This document shows positions 28,958-38,607 of a stretch of 64,000 bases of DNA, in pieces. The notes below the pieces were generated by a model. That model was given only the letters and a program-made list of their open reading frames with translations. It searched no databases and was not told the origin of the DNA. The stretch is taken from assembly GCA_027013165.1 (NCBI GenBank), contig JALUXV010000530.1, positions 1-64,000 of the forward strand, given 5' to 3'. Position numbers and translations under genes: made by a program. The DNA is from Alteromonadaceae bacterium (GTDB lineage Bacteria; Pseudomonadota; Gammaproteobacteria; Enterobacterales; Alteromonadaceae). Numbering within the stretch: the stretch's first letter is position 1; each line of letters opens with the position of its first letter.

Positions 28958-29575
28958 TTAAGCTTGCTTCTTAGATTTACGAGAGGCTAATCCTATTAAA
29001 CCTAGAGTGAATACTACTAGTGTAGAAGGTTCAGGCACACTAACGGTGCTTTGACTGTCATCTTTTACCAATACAAAACCACCCCAATTTTGCACTAATG
29101 GATCACTGACAGTATAAGATTGAAGATAATGGTTTGCCCATGAGGAGGTACGTCCTTCAATTGTTCCTGCATGAGTACTTCTTCCTGTGTTCAATGTGTC
29201 GGAAAAAATAAACTCACGCCTCGTAATGCCATTCCAAACATAACCACTCCAGCCACCTTGATTATAATAAGGATGAGGAGTTGAGTCCGTTAGAAAATCT
29301 CCATTGACTAAATCTCGATTTGCCCATGCATTCAAATAATCTTGTTCTGTGGCCCAACGGTATCCTTCAATCATTTCATACGTTTCTAGATTGTTGAAAA
29401 CTCCTGTAAGGCTCACAGCATAAAATATATCGTCAGAAAAGTTTGACTTTTTCAATCCTTGGAAGCCATCACTTGTATCATGCCAATTTTCTACCGTTAT
29501 AAGCCCCGCATTAGCTAATCCGCTAACGGACAATGCAAAGCCAGCCGCTAAAGCTTTTAAGAATTTATTGTTCAA
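28958..29575 (-). CDS. PEP-CTERM sorting-domain protein, function unknown
   Basis: The C-terminus carries VPEPSTL, a hydrophobic helix (VVFTLGLIGLAS) and the basic tail RKSKKQA, the PEP-CTERM signal recognised by exosortase. The ORF track opens at 29749, but a TTG at 29573-29575, with AAAGGA upstream, gives a signal peptide KFLKALAAGFALSVSGLANA; I use this start (205 residues). The body contains WATEQDYLNAWANRDLVNGD and several aromatic-rich strands. It would be exported and processed at the surface or into a matrix. No exosortase gene is in the window. It lies between IS remnants. Confidence 0.8.
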   Translation of the reverse strand: MNNKFLKALAAGFALSVSGLANAGLITVENWHDTSDGFQGLKKSNFSDDIFYAVSLTGVFNNLETYEMIEGYRWATEQDYLNAWANRDLVNGDFLTDSTPHPYYNQGGWSGYVWNGITRREFIFSDTLNTGRSTHAGTIEGRTSSWANHYLQSYTVSDPLVQNWGGFVLVKDDSQSTVSVPEPSTLVVFTLGLIGLASRKSKKQA

Positions 29576-29762
29576 TTGATTTATCCTTTTCAATCCCTTT
29601 CTATCGAGGTTGGAATATTTAATAAAGCTAAGAATAATTAACGCAGGGGGCAAGCAGGTACTATACCAGCCAGTTAACTTAACAAAAAAACAGTAAGTTA
29701 GTGAATTTTCCTGATTTAGGATTTGTAGTTTTGTAAGATACCCTGACACTAAAATCGGTTAC

Positions 29763-30053
29763 TCACGAAGCTAGGCAGGTGTTCAGTTTTGTTACGGTAG
29801 ACTTCATCAATGCGCACTTTATCAAGGCTACATGAGAGTAAATCTTCCGCTGAGTAGAGTTTTCTAGGTAGCGCAAGTCGAATTGCTGGCGTGTTAGCTG
29901 GAGGTCAACGGTGCGTACATGCTTAGGTGCCTGAGCGTTAACATCATCATTGCTTAGTACGTATTGTGCGTAGCGTCTGTAATAAGGATATTTTTCCTGT
30001 TCTTTCTTTTCTCGATGTTCTTTATTTATCTCTTGATAATCTTTAATCGATAC
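29763..30053 (-). pseudogene. Open frame without start codon, possible gene remnant
   Basis: A 97-codon minus-strand frame, bounded by stops at both ends, has no ATG or GTG near its 5' end and so is missing from the ORF track. It reads EHREKKEQEKYPYYRRYAQY and later TVDLQLTRQQFDLRYLENST, a charged, tyrosine-rich composition that looks like protein rather than noise. Its 5' end overlaps the IS fragment at 30026-30123. It may be the tail of a gene cut by insertion. I do not recognise the family. Confidence 0.35.
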
Positions 30054-30123
30054 TTAGGAGTCCATACTATGTGATATTGGCATCGCCAAAACACGCGTGA
30101 TGCTTTGTCGTATCTACTCCTGT
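30026..30123 (-). pseudogene. tnpA: IS200/IS605 transposase N-terminal fragment
   Basis: The end of a 61-codon frame reads SRYDKASRVFWRCQYHIVWTP and KYRLKIIK, the conserved start of IS200-type TnpA, and then stops. The HUH motif and catalytic tyrosine are absent. AGGAG is still visible 5' of SRYDK, but the start codon is gone. It differs in sequence from the first remnant (VFWRCQYHIVWTP against GLYRLQYHVVWVT), so two separate elements visited this site. Confidence 0.8.
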
Positions 30124-30206
30124 TAACTTCCTTTTTGACTTCACTAAAAATCAAAGGGAGAATTATTTTGAGTGGGTATACGAGCAACGCCCTATCATAG
30201 ATGATA

Positions 30207-30230
30207 ACCACCTACTGAAGTAGGTGGTTT
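30207..30230. repeat. IS200/IS605 end palindrome
   Basis: AACCACCTAC-TGAA-GTAGGTGGTT is a perfect 10-bp hairpin about 85 bases upstream of the transposase fragment, the place of the left-end hairpin recognised by TnpA in IS200/IS605 elements. Confidence 0.7.
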
Positions 30231-30242
30231 AAGACAGAAAAT

Positions 30243-30308
30243 AAAAAAGAGCTAGTATAAAAAAATAGTAGCTCCAAGTTAACTCAATAGCCCGCAGCAA
30301 CGCTGGTG
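30243..30308 (-). repeat. Inverted module copy B with terminator hairpin (3' of abgT)
   Basis: On the minus strand a 38-base module related to copy A (CACCAGC, GGCTATTGAGT, AACTTGGAGC) runs into the hairpin AGCTACTAT-TTTTTT-ATACTAGCT and a T run. It starts 26 bases after the stop of the AbgT-family gene, so it serves at least as that gene's terminator. The module sequence is kept between copies while the hairpin changes with pairing preserved. Confidence 0.65.
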
Positions 30309-30334
30309 CTTTTGAAGCATATTATTGATAGAAA

Positions 30335-31966
30335 TTAAGGCTGATAATAAGTTGCTGCGCCTGGCCCTACTGGCATCCCAAGAACGAAGACCCACAAATA
30401 GAACAACAAGGTCCAACCCACGATAAACACCATGGTATATGGCAGCATCATAGCGATGAGCGTGCCCATTCCTAAGTCTCTCTTGTAGCGCGCAGCCATA
30501 GCTAGAATAAGTCCGAAGTAACTCATCATAGGAGCAATAACATTGGTCACTGAATCACCGATACGATAAGCCGCTTGAATCACCTCTGGGGCGTAACCCA
30601 CCAACATCAACATAGGTACGAATATCGGCGCAGTTACCGCCCATTGAGCAGATGCACTTCCCAAGGAAAGATTAACTACACCACACATTAGAATGAACAA
30701 AATGAATATTGCAGGGCCATCAAGACCTGCCGCTTGAAGCATTGCGGCGCCCTTAACAGCAAGTACAGTACCCAAATTTGTCCATTTGAAGAAAGCAACA
30801 AACTGAGCGGCAAAAAATACTAAGGTAATATAAAGGCCCATTACCCCCATACTTTTTGCCATGGCATTGATTACATCACGGTCGTTTCGCATCGTTTCTG
30901 TAATTCGACCATAAACAAAGCCAGGTACTGCAAAGGTAATAAAGATAAATGCGACAATACCCTTTAAGAAAGGAGACCCTGCGACTTGACCCGTTTCAGG
31001 ATGACGTAAAATACCATTTTCCGGCACTACCGTAGCCGCTAGTATTAAACAAACCACGAGAAATGAAACACCAGCCCAGCGCATACCTTTTTTCTCAATG
31101 TCCGTGGGTGCTTCCATGGTTTGTTTACCTAAATCGATAGACGCATCGGACTCGTCAAACTTCCCAAGTCGAGGTTCAACGATTTTCTCGGTAACCAAAG
31201 CCCCCATTATGGCCACTACAAAGGTACTGACAAACATGAAATACCAGTTTACCTCTGGGCCAACAACATAATCTGGATCAATCATATGGGCCGCAGACTC
31301 AGTAATTCCAGACAGCAGAGGGTCTACTGTACCCAAGAGTAAGTTCGCACTGTAACCCGCTGAAACACCTGCAAATGCTGCTGCCAAACCAGCCAGCGGA
31401 TGGCGACCAAGGGAATGAAAAATCATTGCTGCTAGCGGAATGAGCACGACATAGCCGAGTTCTGATGCAGTATTAGAAACAATACCCGCAAACACTATGG
31501 CAAAGGTAACTGCGCGTTTCGAGGCGTTCATAACAAGAGCGCGCATGGTGGCAGAGAGTAGCCCAGAGTGCTCTGCTACAGAAACACCCAGCAAGGCGAC
31601 AAGTACAGTACCTAATGGCGCAAACCCAGTGAAATTAGTGACCAAGCCGGTGACGATTCGCTGAAGACCGTCAGCACTCATCAAGGAAATAACCTCAATC
31701 ATACCGTCAGGATCTCTGCCCTTGGCGCCTTCTGGACGAGGGTCGGCCACGGCAATATCAAAATACCCTAATATACCGCTCAAAATGACGATGAATACCG
31801 ATAATAAGGCAAACAGTGTGACCGGATGTGGAAGGAGGTTACCCAACCATTCAACGGTTGCTAAAAATCGCGAGAATAACCCGCCTTGCCCCTGAGCCTG
31901 ATTGGCTGGGCTTGCATTTGAACTATTAGATGTCAAAGAAGTTCTCTCTGTCGTTTTGTTTTCCAA
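30335..31966 (-). CDS. AbgT-family transporter
   Basis: This 543-residue inner-membrane protein has about ten to eleven hydrophobic segments. The N-terminus, after a polar tail, reads FLATVEWLGNLLPHPVTLFALLS, typical of AbgT/MtrF proteins; ADPRPEGAKGRDPDGMIEV and VNLSLGSASAQWAVTAPIFVPM are also family features. Members import p-aminobenzoyl-glutamate (AbgT) or export sulfonamides and p-aminobenzoate (MtrF). No abgA or abgB hydrolase is adjacent, so the direction and substrate are open. Confidence 0.9.
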   Translation of the reverse strand: MENKTTERTSLTSNSSNASPANQAQGQGGLFSRFLATVEWLGNLLPHPVTLFALLSVFIVILSGILGYFDIAVADPRPEGAKGRDPDGMIEVISLMSADGLQRIVTGLVTNFTGFAPLGTVLVALLGVSVAEHSGLLSATMRALVMNASKRAVTFAIVFAGIVSNTASELGYVVLIPLAAMIFHSLGRHPLAGLAAAFAGVSAGYSANLLLGTVDPLLSGITESAAHMIDPDYVVGPEVNWYFMFVSTFVVAIMGALVTEKIVEPRLGKFDESDASIDLGKQTMEAPTDIEKKGMRWAGVSFLVVCLILAATVVPENGILRHPETGQVAGSPFLKGIVAFIFITFAVPGFVYGRITETMRNDRDVINAMAKSMGVMGLYITLVFFAAQFVAFFKWTNLGTVLAVKGAAMLQAAGLDGPAIFILFILMCGVVNLSLGSASAQWAVTAPIFVPMLMLVGYAPEVIQAAYRIGDSVTNVIAPMMSYFGLILAMAARYKRDLGMGTLIAMMLPYTMVFIVGWTLLFYLWVFVLGMPVGPGAATYYQP

Positions 31967-32077
31967 CTTACTGGCTAACCTCTTATGTGGGCAGCTCTTG
32001 GGGTAAGTGGTTTAGTTTATTTTCATAGTTTGTGCGTATTTTACCCGAATTCTTCGCCTATTTGCACCCAGATACCA

Positions 32078-32104
32078 AAAAGCCAGTCTATCGACTGGCT
32101 TTTA
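32078..32104 (-). terminator. Terminator after hflC
   Basis: AAAAGCCAGTC pairs with GACTGGCTTTT around TATC, with T residues following on the minus strand, 17 bases after the hflC stop. It ends the long nnr-to-hflC block. Confidence 0.88.
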
Positions 32105-32120
32105 TAAACTTAATCGTGTT

Positions 32121-33005
32121 TTATTCACCGCCGTTTGAAACATTCATAAAACGGAAGAATTCACTGTCAGGCTCTATTACTAGCACATCTTGCTTGCTGT
32201 TAAAGCTCGCTTTATAAGCGTCCATACTTCTCAAGAAGCTATAGAAATCAGGATTCTTAGAATACGTATCAGCGTATATCTGCGCAGCTTGTGCATCACC
32301 TTCACCTCGCAGTTGGCGTGCATTACGTTCAGCATCAGCAAGCATTACCGTTACTCTTGCATCGATATCTGCGCGAATAATATCTGCTTGCTCTTGACCT
32401 TCAGAGCGGTGTTCTCTTGCTACCGCAGCACGCTCTGCTCTCATGCGCTGGAAGATGGAATTACTGACTTCGGTAGGCAAGTTGATTTGCTTTACTCGTA
32501 CGTCAACAATCTCAATACCCAACTCATCAGATGACGATGATGCCTGTTCCATTGCTTGGTTCATTAACGCTGAGCGTTCACCCGACACAATTTGAGCAAT
32601 GGTACGGGTACCAAACTCAGAACGAAGGCCATTGTTCACTTTCTGTTTTAGTAGTGCTTCCGCTTGGAGCTTGTTGCCACCGGTTGAAAGATAGTAACGC
32701 GCGAAATCGTTAATTCTCCACTTAACGTAAGAGTTTACGATCAAATCTTTCTTTTCACTGGTTACAAAACGGTCTGGAGTATCATCAAGTGTTTGGATGC
32801 GGGCATCTAAATGACGCACAGAATCAATAAGTGGCAGCTTGAAGTGCAACCCTGGCTCGTATACACGGGTATCGCCAGTAGCATCATCTCGCTGCACCTT
32901 ACCAAACTGAATGACAATAGCGCGTTCGCCTTCTTTCACCACAAACAATGACCCAGAGGCTAGGATGGCAACTAAAACCAACGAAGCAATAATTAAATTT
33001 TTCAT
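32121..33005 (-). CDS. hflC: FtsH modulator HflC
   Basis: This 294-residue SPFH/band-7 protein has one N-terminal membrane anchor (LIIASLVLVAILASGSLFVV) and a periplasmic domain with ERAIVIQFGKVQRD. The long helical part near residues 170-240 (REHRSEGQEQADIIRADIDA) is typical. With HflK it forms the large cage around the FtsH protease and tempers its degradation of membrane proteins. It starts 6 bases after hflK. Confidence 0.96.
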   Translation of the reverse strand: MKNLIIASLVLVAILASGSLFVVKEGERAIVIQFGKVQRDDATGDTRVYEPGLHFKLPLIDSVRHLDARIQTLDDTPDRFVTSEKKDLIVNSYVKWRINDFARYYLSTGGNKLQAEALLKQKVNNGLRSEFGTRTIAQIVSGERSALMNQAMEQASSSSDELGIEIVDVRVKQINLPTEVSNSIFQRMRAERAAVAREHRSEGQEQADIIRADIDARVTVMLADAERNARQLRGEGDAQAAQIYADTYSKNPDFYSFLRSMDAYKASFNSKQDVLVIEPDSEFFRFMNVSNGGE

Positions 33006-33011
33006 GGTTAA

Positions 33012-34166
33012 TTATCTCCCTTCTCTGTAGTTGTCACTGCGTAAGCCACTTGTCGGTGAAGAATTTCGGCTTAGACCTGCGTCGTCAGTAATGGGCATTT
33101 GTTGCAAACCCTCTAGCGTATTTCGTGAACGCGGTGACGTAGTGCTTTGCTGGCGTTCCATTATTTTATCAAGCGGAAGATACATCATGCTGTTACCACC
33201 TTGACTATCAACAAGTATTTTACTGGTGTTGCCAAATACTTGTTCCATGGTTTCAAGGTAAATACGGTTTCGGGTAACTTCAGGTGCACGCTCATACTGA
33301 GGGAGTAATTCTTCAAAGCGCGCCACTTCACCCTGCGCTTCAAGGATAACACGTTGACGATAAGCCTGAGCTTCTTCGTTCATGCGGTTGACTTGACCAC
33401 GAGCTCGAGGTTCAATTTCTCGGGCATAGGCTTCAGCTTCGCGAATAAAACGCTGCTCGTCTTCCTGTGCGGCAATCGCATCATCAAAAGCTTCTTTGAC
33501 CTGTTCTGGCGGGCGTGCATCACGGAAGTTCATATCAATGATTGAAACCCCCATATTATAAGGCTCAATGATTGACTGAAGTTCTTCCCACACGCGCTGA
33601 CGGGTTAGTTCACGACCGTCTGTAAGCACGTCATCCATCGTTGAATGACCCACAACGTAGCGAATGGCACTGTCTAGTGACTGACTCAAACTCATCTCAG
33701 GGTTTTCAACTGCATAAACCCAACGATAGGGATCAACAACACGATATTGCATTTCCATTTGAACGCTAACCACGTTTTCATCTTCAGTAAGCATGGAACC
33801 AGAAGACGACTGATCGCGGATAGATTGTACGTCCACAGGTACAACCGTATCAATAAAAGTAGGTGCCCACCGCAGACCAGGTTCCACCTGTTGATGATAT
33901 TCACCAAATCGCAGAACTACACCACGCTCCGCTTCACGAATGGTGTAAAAACCACTAATAAACCAGATAATAGCTAGGAGACCAATAAGAATACCAGCGC
34001 CGATACCACCTAGGCTCTTGCCTTGGCCATTACCGCCGTTACCCATTTTTCCAAACTTACCGAATAAGTTTTTGAATACATCATCCAAATCCGGGGGCCC
34101 TTGATCGCGGCCACCGCGGTTTTTCCACGGGTCGTTGTTATTACCACCCGGCTCATTCCAAGCCAT
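33012..34166 (-). CDS. hflK: FtsH modulator HflK
   Basis: This 384-residue SPFH protein begins MAWNEPGGNNNDPWKNRGGR with the Gly/Asn-rich cytosolic tail typical of HflK, then a membrane segment (GILIGLLAIIWFISGFYTI) and the band-7 domain (REAERGVVLRFGEYHQQVEPGL). It partners HflC around FtsH. It lies 74 bases after hflX. Confidence 0.97.
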   Translation of the reverse strand: MAWNEPGGNNNDPWKNRGGRDQGPPDLDDVFKNLFGKFGKMGNGGNGQGKSLGGIGAGILIGLLAIIWFISGFYTIREAERGVVLRFGEYHQQVEPGLRWAPTFIDTVVPVDVQSIRDQSSSGSMLTEDENVVSVQMEMQYRVVDPYRWVYAVENPEMSLSQSLDSAIRYVVGHSTMDDVLTDGRELTRQRVWEELQSIIEPYNMGVSIIDMNFRDARPPEQVKEAFDDAIAAQEDEQRFIREAEAYAREIEPRARGQVNRMNEEAQAYRQRVILEAQGEVARFEELLPQYERAPEVTRNRIYLETMEQVFGNTSKILVDSQGGNSMMYLPLDKIMERQQSTTSPRSRNTLEGLQQMPITDDAGLSRNSSPTSGLRSDNYREGR

Positions 34167-34240
34167 GTTGATACTCCATAAATTACGGTTTTATTTAAGA
34201 AATCTTATCTATTGTCACACATGTTAGCCATTTGTGTAAC

Positions 34241-35530
34241 TCAATGTGATACCACGTATTCAGATATGCCGTTTTCTAACCGTTTTTCAAGTCGGTTCCA
34301 GTCAGCTGTTGGCATTCTCACGTCGACAACCCAATCTCCGTGATTGTCGTACTGCTCTTGAGCAATACAATTTAGTTCGTATAACACGCCACGTAATCGA
34401 CTTTGCGCAGGCGGGATTTTAAGCGTGTAATTCACCATACTCTTGCCCAAGCACTCGGTTAGCGCCTGACTCAGCAATTCCACACCTTCTCCGGTCTGAG
34501 CTGACAACCATACTCGCGTCGGTACGCCATCCTCGTTTCTTTCTATACGTGGTGGAGTGTCTTCTAGTTTGTCAATTTTGTTACAAATTATTAACTGCTG
34601 AATTTCACCGGCGTCGATCTCTTCAAGAACAAGATTAACCTCATCCATGGTTTCTCGATAATTTGCATCTGCAATATCTACCACATGAAGCAGCAAATCT
34701 GCTTCTTGGGTTTCTTGCAACGTCGCTTTGAAAGCCGCGACCAGATCGTGAGGTAAGTGTCGAATGAAACCAACAGTATCTGCAAGTATGGCAGTTCCCA
34801 CGTCGTTTAGTTCGATTTTACGCAATGTGGGATCAAGTGTGGCAAACAGTTGATCTGCTGCGTAGACATGGGCATCCGTAATGGTATTGAAAAGCGTGGA
34901 TTTACCCGCGTTGGTATACCCTACCAAGGATACGGTAGGAATTTCAGCACGCTTACGAGAGCGTCGGCCTTGCTCTCGCTGCTTCTGCACCTTGGCTAAG
35001 CGCCTTAAGATAGCGCTTATTCTGGCTCGAAGTAATCGTCGGTCAGTCTCTAGCTGCGTTTCTCCGGGTCCACGCAAGCCTATCCCACCTTTTTGTCTTT
35101 CAAGGTGAGTCCACCCTCTGATGAGGCGCGTTGATATGTGTCGCAACTGCGCAAGTTCTACTTGCAGCTTACCCTCGTGGGTTCGCGCTCGTTGTGCAAA
35201 GATGTCTAAGATGAGGCCGGTACGATCAAGCACTCGGCACTTGCACGCAGCTTCTAGATTTCGTTCTTGAGAAGGAGAAAGAGCATGGTTAAAGATTACG
35301 ACGTTAGCTTCGTGGGCCTTCACCGCAGCCGCTATCTCTTCCGCTTTCCCTGAACCCACGAAAAATTTCGCATGAGGTGCACTGCGCGATGTGGTAATAA
35401 CATCTACCGCATCAACGCCAGCAGATGACACCAGTAACTCAAGTTCGGCTAAATCTTCTTTACTGTTTTCATCAGCAAAATTAACATGAACAAGTACAGC
35501 CTGTTCACCGGCTTCATAACGGTCAAACAA
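34241..35530 (-). CDS. hflX: Ribosome-splitting GTPase HflX
   Basis: This 429-residue protein has the HflX N-terminal domain (AHEANVVIFNHALSPSQERN) and a linker (GGIGLRGPGETQLETDRRLL). The GTPase domain has G1 GYTNAGKST, G3 DTVGFIRHLPHDL and G4 NKID. HflX splits stalled or hibernating 70S ribosomes during stress. It lies 17 bases after hfq in the usual cluster. Confidence 0.97.
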   Translation of the reverse strand: MFDRYEAGEQAVLVHVNFADENSKEDLAELELLVSSAGVDAVDVITTSRSAPHAKFFVGSGKAEEIAAAVKAHEANVVIFNHALSPSQERNLEAACKCRVLDRTGLILDIFAQRARTHEGKLQVELAQLRHISTRLIRGWTHLERQKGGIGLRGPGETQLETDRRLLRARISAILRRLAKVQKQREQGRRSRKRAEIPTVSLVGYTNAGKSTLFNTITDAHVYAADQLFATLDPTLRKIELNDVGTAILADTVGFIRHLPHDLVAAFKATLQETQEADLLLHVVDIADANYRETMDEVNLVLEEIDAGEIQQLIICNKIDKLEDTPPRIERNEDGVPTRVWLSAQTGEGVELLSQALTECLGKSMVNYTLKIPPAQSRLRGVLYELNCIAQEQYDNHGDWVVDVRMPTADWNRLEKRLENGISEYVVSH

Positions 35531-35547
35531 GCGCGTTACCTTTTAAA

Positions 35548-35799
35548 TTATTCACCTTTACTATTGTCGGAATCTCCTGTTGCACTAGGCATAGTGATGG
35601 CTCGTGCTGGAACTACCGTAGAAATAGCGTGCTTATAAACCATTTGGCTCACTGTATTTTTGAGCAGAATGACAAACTGATCAAAAGATTCTACCTGCCC
35701 CTGCAATTTAATGCCGTTTACCAGATAAATAGACACTGGTATACGTTCCTTGCGCAAAGCGTTTAAAAATGGGTCTTGTAAAGATTGCCCTTTAGCCAT
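35548..35799 (-). CDS. hfq: RNA chaperone Hfq
   Basis: This 83-residue protein begins [43 protein letters not shown], the Sm1 motif, and carries the Sm2 motif [12 protein letters not shown]. It forms hexamers that pair small RNAs with mRNAs. The C-terminal tail is short compared with E. coli (102 residues). It sits 77 bases after miaA and upstream of hflX. Confidence 0.98.
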   Translation of the reverse strand: MAKGQSLQDPFLNALRKERIPVSIYLVNGIKLQGQVESFDQFVILLKNTVSQMVYKHAISTVVPARAITMPSATGDSDNSKGE

Positions 35800-35876
35800 T
35801 TGATATCCTTAGTGTTTTTATTATTGTAGCGTTAACTACAGCTACTCCAACTCTAATTGTACACTACACTGACAAA

Positions 35877-36812
35877 TTAGAGAGCTAATTTTGCTGCTAT
35901 TTTAGTCGCATTATCGTTAGCAAATGTGTCGAGCCAAGTCAGATTCTCCCACCCTCTAAGCCAAGTGAGCTGACGTTTAGCTAGCTGCCTAGTTGCAATA
36001 ATGCCCCTTTCTCTCATTTCGTCATGTGACAGTTCGCCTGTTAAATACTGCCACATTTGACGATAACCCACTGATCTAATTGACGGTAGGTCTGGGTGCA
36101 AATCTCCTCTACTAAGAAGTTTGCGTACTTCTTCCTCAAAGTTCTGTTGAAGCATAATATCGAATCTTTGAGCAATTCGTTCGTGTAGTACTGCGCGATC
36201 TTCGGGCGCTATAGCAAACTGTACTACGTCATAAGGGCAAGTTTCACCCTTTTCCTGTTGCCATTCGGTTAAGGTCTTACCTGTACTGCGATAAACTTCA
36301 AGTGCTCGCGTCAGTCGCTGTGGATCATTGGGGTGAATTCGCGCCCCGCTGACAGGGTCTACGTCACATAATTGAGCATGCAACGTGTCCCAACCTGTGC
36401 GATTTGCCTCTTCTTCAAGCAATTGTCGCACTTTCTCGTCTGACTTAGGTAGTGGCGATATTCCATTTATCAAGGCATTGAAATACATCATCGTACCTCC
36501 TACCAATATTGGTACACGGTTTCTACGATGAATTTCGCCAATCAGACTCACTGCATCTTTACAAAATGCTGAAACCGAATAACTTTCTGATGGGTCAATA
36601 ATATCTATAAGATGATGGGGGACCGCATCAAGCTCATCTTTTGTAGGCTTTGCGGTGCCAATATCCATCTCTTTGTATACGAGCGCGGAATCTACACTAA
36701 TGATTTCACAATCAATCTCCTGCGCTAATGCCAATGCTAATCCGGTTTTCCCTGACGCCGTTGGCCCCATAATGGATACAACAGGTAATTCAGGACACTT
36801 TTTAATCGCCAT
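35877..36812 (-). CDS. miaA: tRNA dimethylallyltransferase
   Basis: The P-loop is [39 protein letters not shown] and the [14 protein letters not shown] tail are family-specific. It adds dimethylallyl to A37 of tRNAs reading codons starting with U. The ORF opens at 36839, but the ATG at 36812 ([13 protein letters not shown]) fits the family, gives 311 residues and overlaps the mutL end by 11 bases, implying coupling. Confidence 0.96.
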   Translation of the reverse strand: MAIKKCPELPVVSIMGPTASGKTGLALALAQEIDCEIISVDSALVYKEMDIGTAKPTKDELDAVPHHLIDIIDPSESYSVSAFCKDAVSLIGEIHRRNRVPILVGGTMMYFNALINGISPLPKSDEKVRQLLEEEANRTGWDTLHAQLCDVDPVSGARIHPNDPQRLTRALEVYRSTGKTLTEWQQEKGETCPYDVVQFAIAPEDRAVLHERIAQRFDIMLQQNFEEEVRKLLSRGDLHPDLPSIRSVGYRQMWQYLTGELSHDEMRERGIIATRQLAKRQLTWLRGWENLTWLDTFANDNATKIAAKLAL

Positions 36813-38565
36813 TTTTGGTATCCCAAAGCGCAGTAACACTTTTTAGGTCGCGCACTTTACCAAAACGCTGGATATATTCCCATTGTTCGGAAGGACTAAA
36901 TTGTTCTAACCATTTCCAAATTAGCATAGTACTTTCTGGTGCTAATGCATTGGAAAATTCAAATATTTTTTTCGTAGGAGCCTCTGCTTCTAAACTGTTG
37001 ATAAGCATGGGCTCAAACCATCGCAGCCAAGGCAAATGTCTAGTCCCTGCGGGAACTTGCTGTAATCGATATTTCCCCGCCGTGTAGCTTATTTCAAAGC
37101 TCAATTGCTTCAAAGCGGCTAAAACATGTTCAGACAGCGGCTCAAAAGTTATAGCAACTGGCATTAGTAAGGGCTGACTATGAGACGCTTTATCACACAG
37201 CAAGAACAACCATTCGGGTAATAAGGAGTGAGCCGACAACAAGAAAACATTGTTTTCTTGACTGTAGAGGCGGGCAGAATCTCCTAACGGTAAATACGGC
37301 AAAGAGGTGTCGTTTGCGCTATCTGTTGCCAACGTGTCAGTTGGGGACATTAACGATTGGAAATTTCTGTTGTATTCAGCACCCACCTTAGATGAACTAT
37401 TTCGACCGGATTGAAATGAAGATCCCCCCGTAGCTTTAGATTCACTCACATTGCTACCTGAACTATGCGTCAAGGGGCGAATATAATCATGGGTGGGCTC
37501 ATTATTGGCAAACGTGAATTCAGATGATTCATTCGATGCTGGATCTTGTACTGAAACACTCTCTTCTGAGGTCACTGAATACAAAGCGTCGCACACTGCT
37601 TTGCAGATAAAATCGTGTACCAAACGGCCTTGCTGGAAACGCACTTCGTGTTTTGCAGGGTGTACATTAACGTCGACCTCTTTTGGATCTATGGTTAAAT
37701 ACATGACAAACGACGGTTGTTCCAAAACACCCCATACCGACTCATACGCTTGCCGCACGGCGTGCAATATAAGTTTGTCTCGCATTCCACGACCATTAAT
37801 AAAACTAAACTGACAGTCACTACTACTGCGAAGCAAGCCTTCGTCGCCTAACCACGCTTCTAAGTGAATGCCTTCGTAAGTCACTTGAGTGTGAATGGCA
37901 TTTTTGATGAACTTTTGCCCTACCACCGAACTAATTCTGTGAGCCAAACTGTGCTGACTGTCGGGCATATGCCTGCGAATGGGTTTACCATTGTGCTTTA
38001 ATACAAAACCAACATTGGGGTTACTCAGTGCAATGCGCTTCACCACATCTTCGATGTGATGAAATTCGGTTTTTTCCGTTCGAAGAAACTTACGTCGAGC
38101 CGGTGTGTTGTAGAACAAATCAACCACATCAATAGTCGTTCCAACGGGATGGGCAGCAGGCTGAACACTCACCGCCATGTCCCGGCCTTCACAAAAGGCT
38201 TCCCAAGCTTGTTCTTGATTAGCAGGGCGCGATGTTAAAGTGAGGCGACTCACCGAACTGATACTTGCAAGCGCTTCGCCGCGAAACCCCAATGACATTA
38301 TCTGTTCCAAATCATCAAGAGTAATTATCTTGCTTGTCGCATGACGGCTTAGCGCAAGCGTCAGTTCATCTTTTGCAATACCACTGCCGTTGTCACGTAT
38401 GCGGATACGCTTATGACCACCCTTTTCAATATCGATCTCTATGCGATCAGCACCTGCATCTAAACTATTTTCTAGTAATTCTTTTACAACCGACGCTGGG
38501 CGTTCAACAACCTCACCTGCCGCGATTTGGTTCGCTAGCTGAGGAGACAGTAATTTAATCGGCAA
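36802..38565 (-). CDS. mutL: DNA mismatch repair protein MutL
   Basis: The N-terminal GHKL ATPase is intact: [27 protein letters not shown] and [10 protein letters not shown], plus the [11 protein letters not shown] loop. The middle is a polar linker (about 340-430) and the C-terminal dimerisation domain follows. I find no DQHAxxExxE endonuclease motif, matching MutL proteins that work with MutH and Dam methylation. At 587 residues it is close to the E. coli length. It is in the amiB-mutL-miaA order. Confidence 0.96.
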   Translation of the reverse strand: MPIKLLSPQLANQIAAGEVVERPASVVKELLENSLDAGADRIEIDIEKGGHKRIRIRDNGSGIAKDELTLALSRHATSKIITLDDLEQIMSLGFRGEALASISSVSRLTLTSRPANQEQAWEAFCEGRDMAVSVQPAAHPVGTTIDVVDLFYNTPARRKFLRTEKTEFHHIEDVVKRIALSNPNVGFVLKHNGKPIRRHMPDSQHSLAHRISSVVGQKFIKNAIHTQVTYEGIHLEAWLGDEGLLRSSSDCQFSFINGRGMRDKLILHAVRQAYESVWGVLEQPSFVMYLTIDPKEVDVNVHPAKHEVRFQQGRLVHDFICKAVCDALYSVTSEESVSVQDPASNESSEFTFANNEPTHDYIRPLTHSSGSNVSESKATGGSSFQSGRNSSSKVGAEYNRNFQSLMSPTDTLATDSANDTSLPYLPLGDSARLYSQENNVFLLSAHSLLPEWLFLLCDKASHSQPLLMPVAITFEPLSEHVLAALKQLSFEISYTAGKYRLQQVPAGTRHLPWLRWFEPMLINSLEAEAPTKKIFEFSNALAPESTMLIWKWLEQFSPSEQWEYIQRFGKVRDLKSVTALWDTKNGD

Positions 38566-38607
38566 TGGTTAATACCTGTTCGCTAAAAATTGGAAAGTGT
38601 GATTGGG

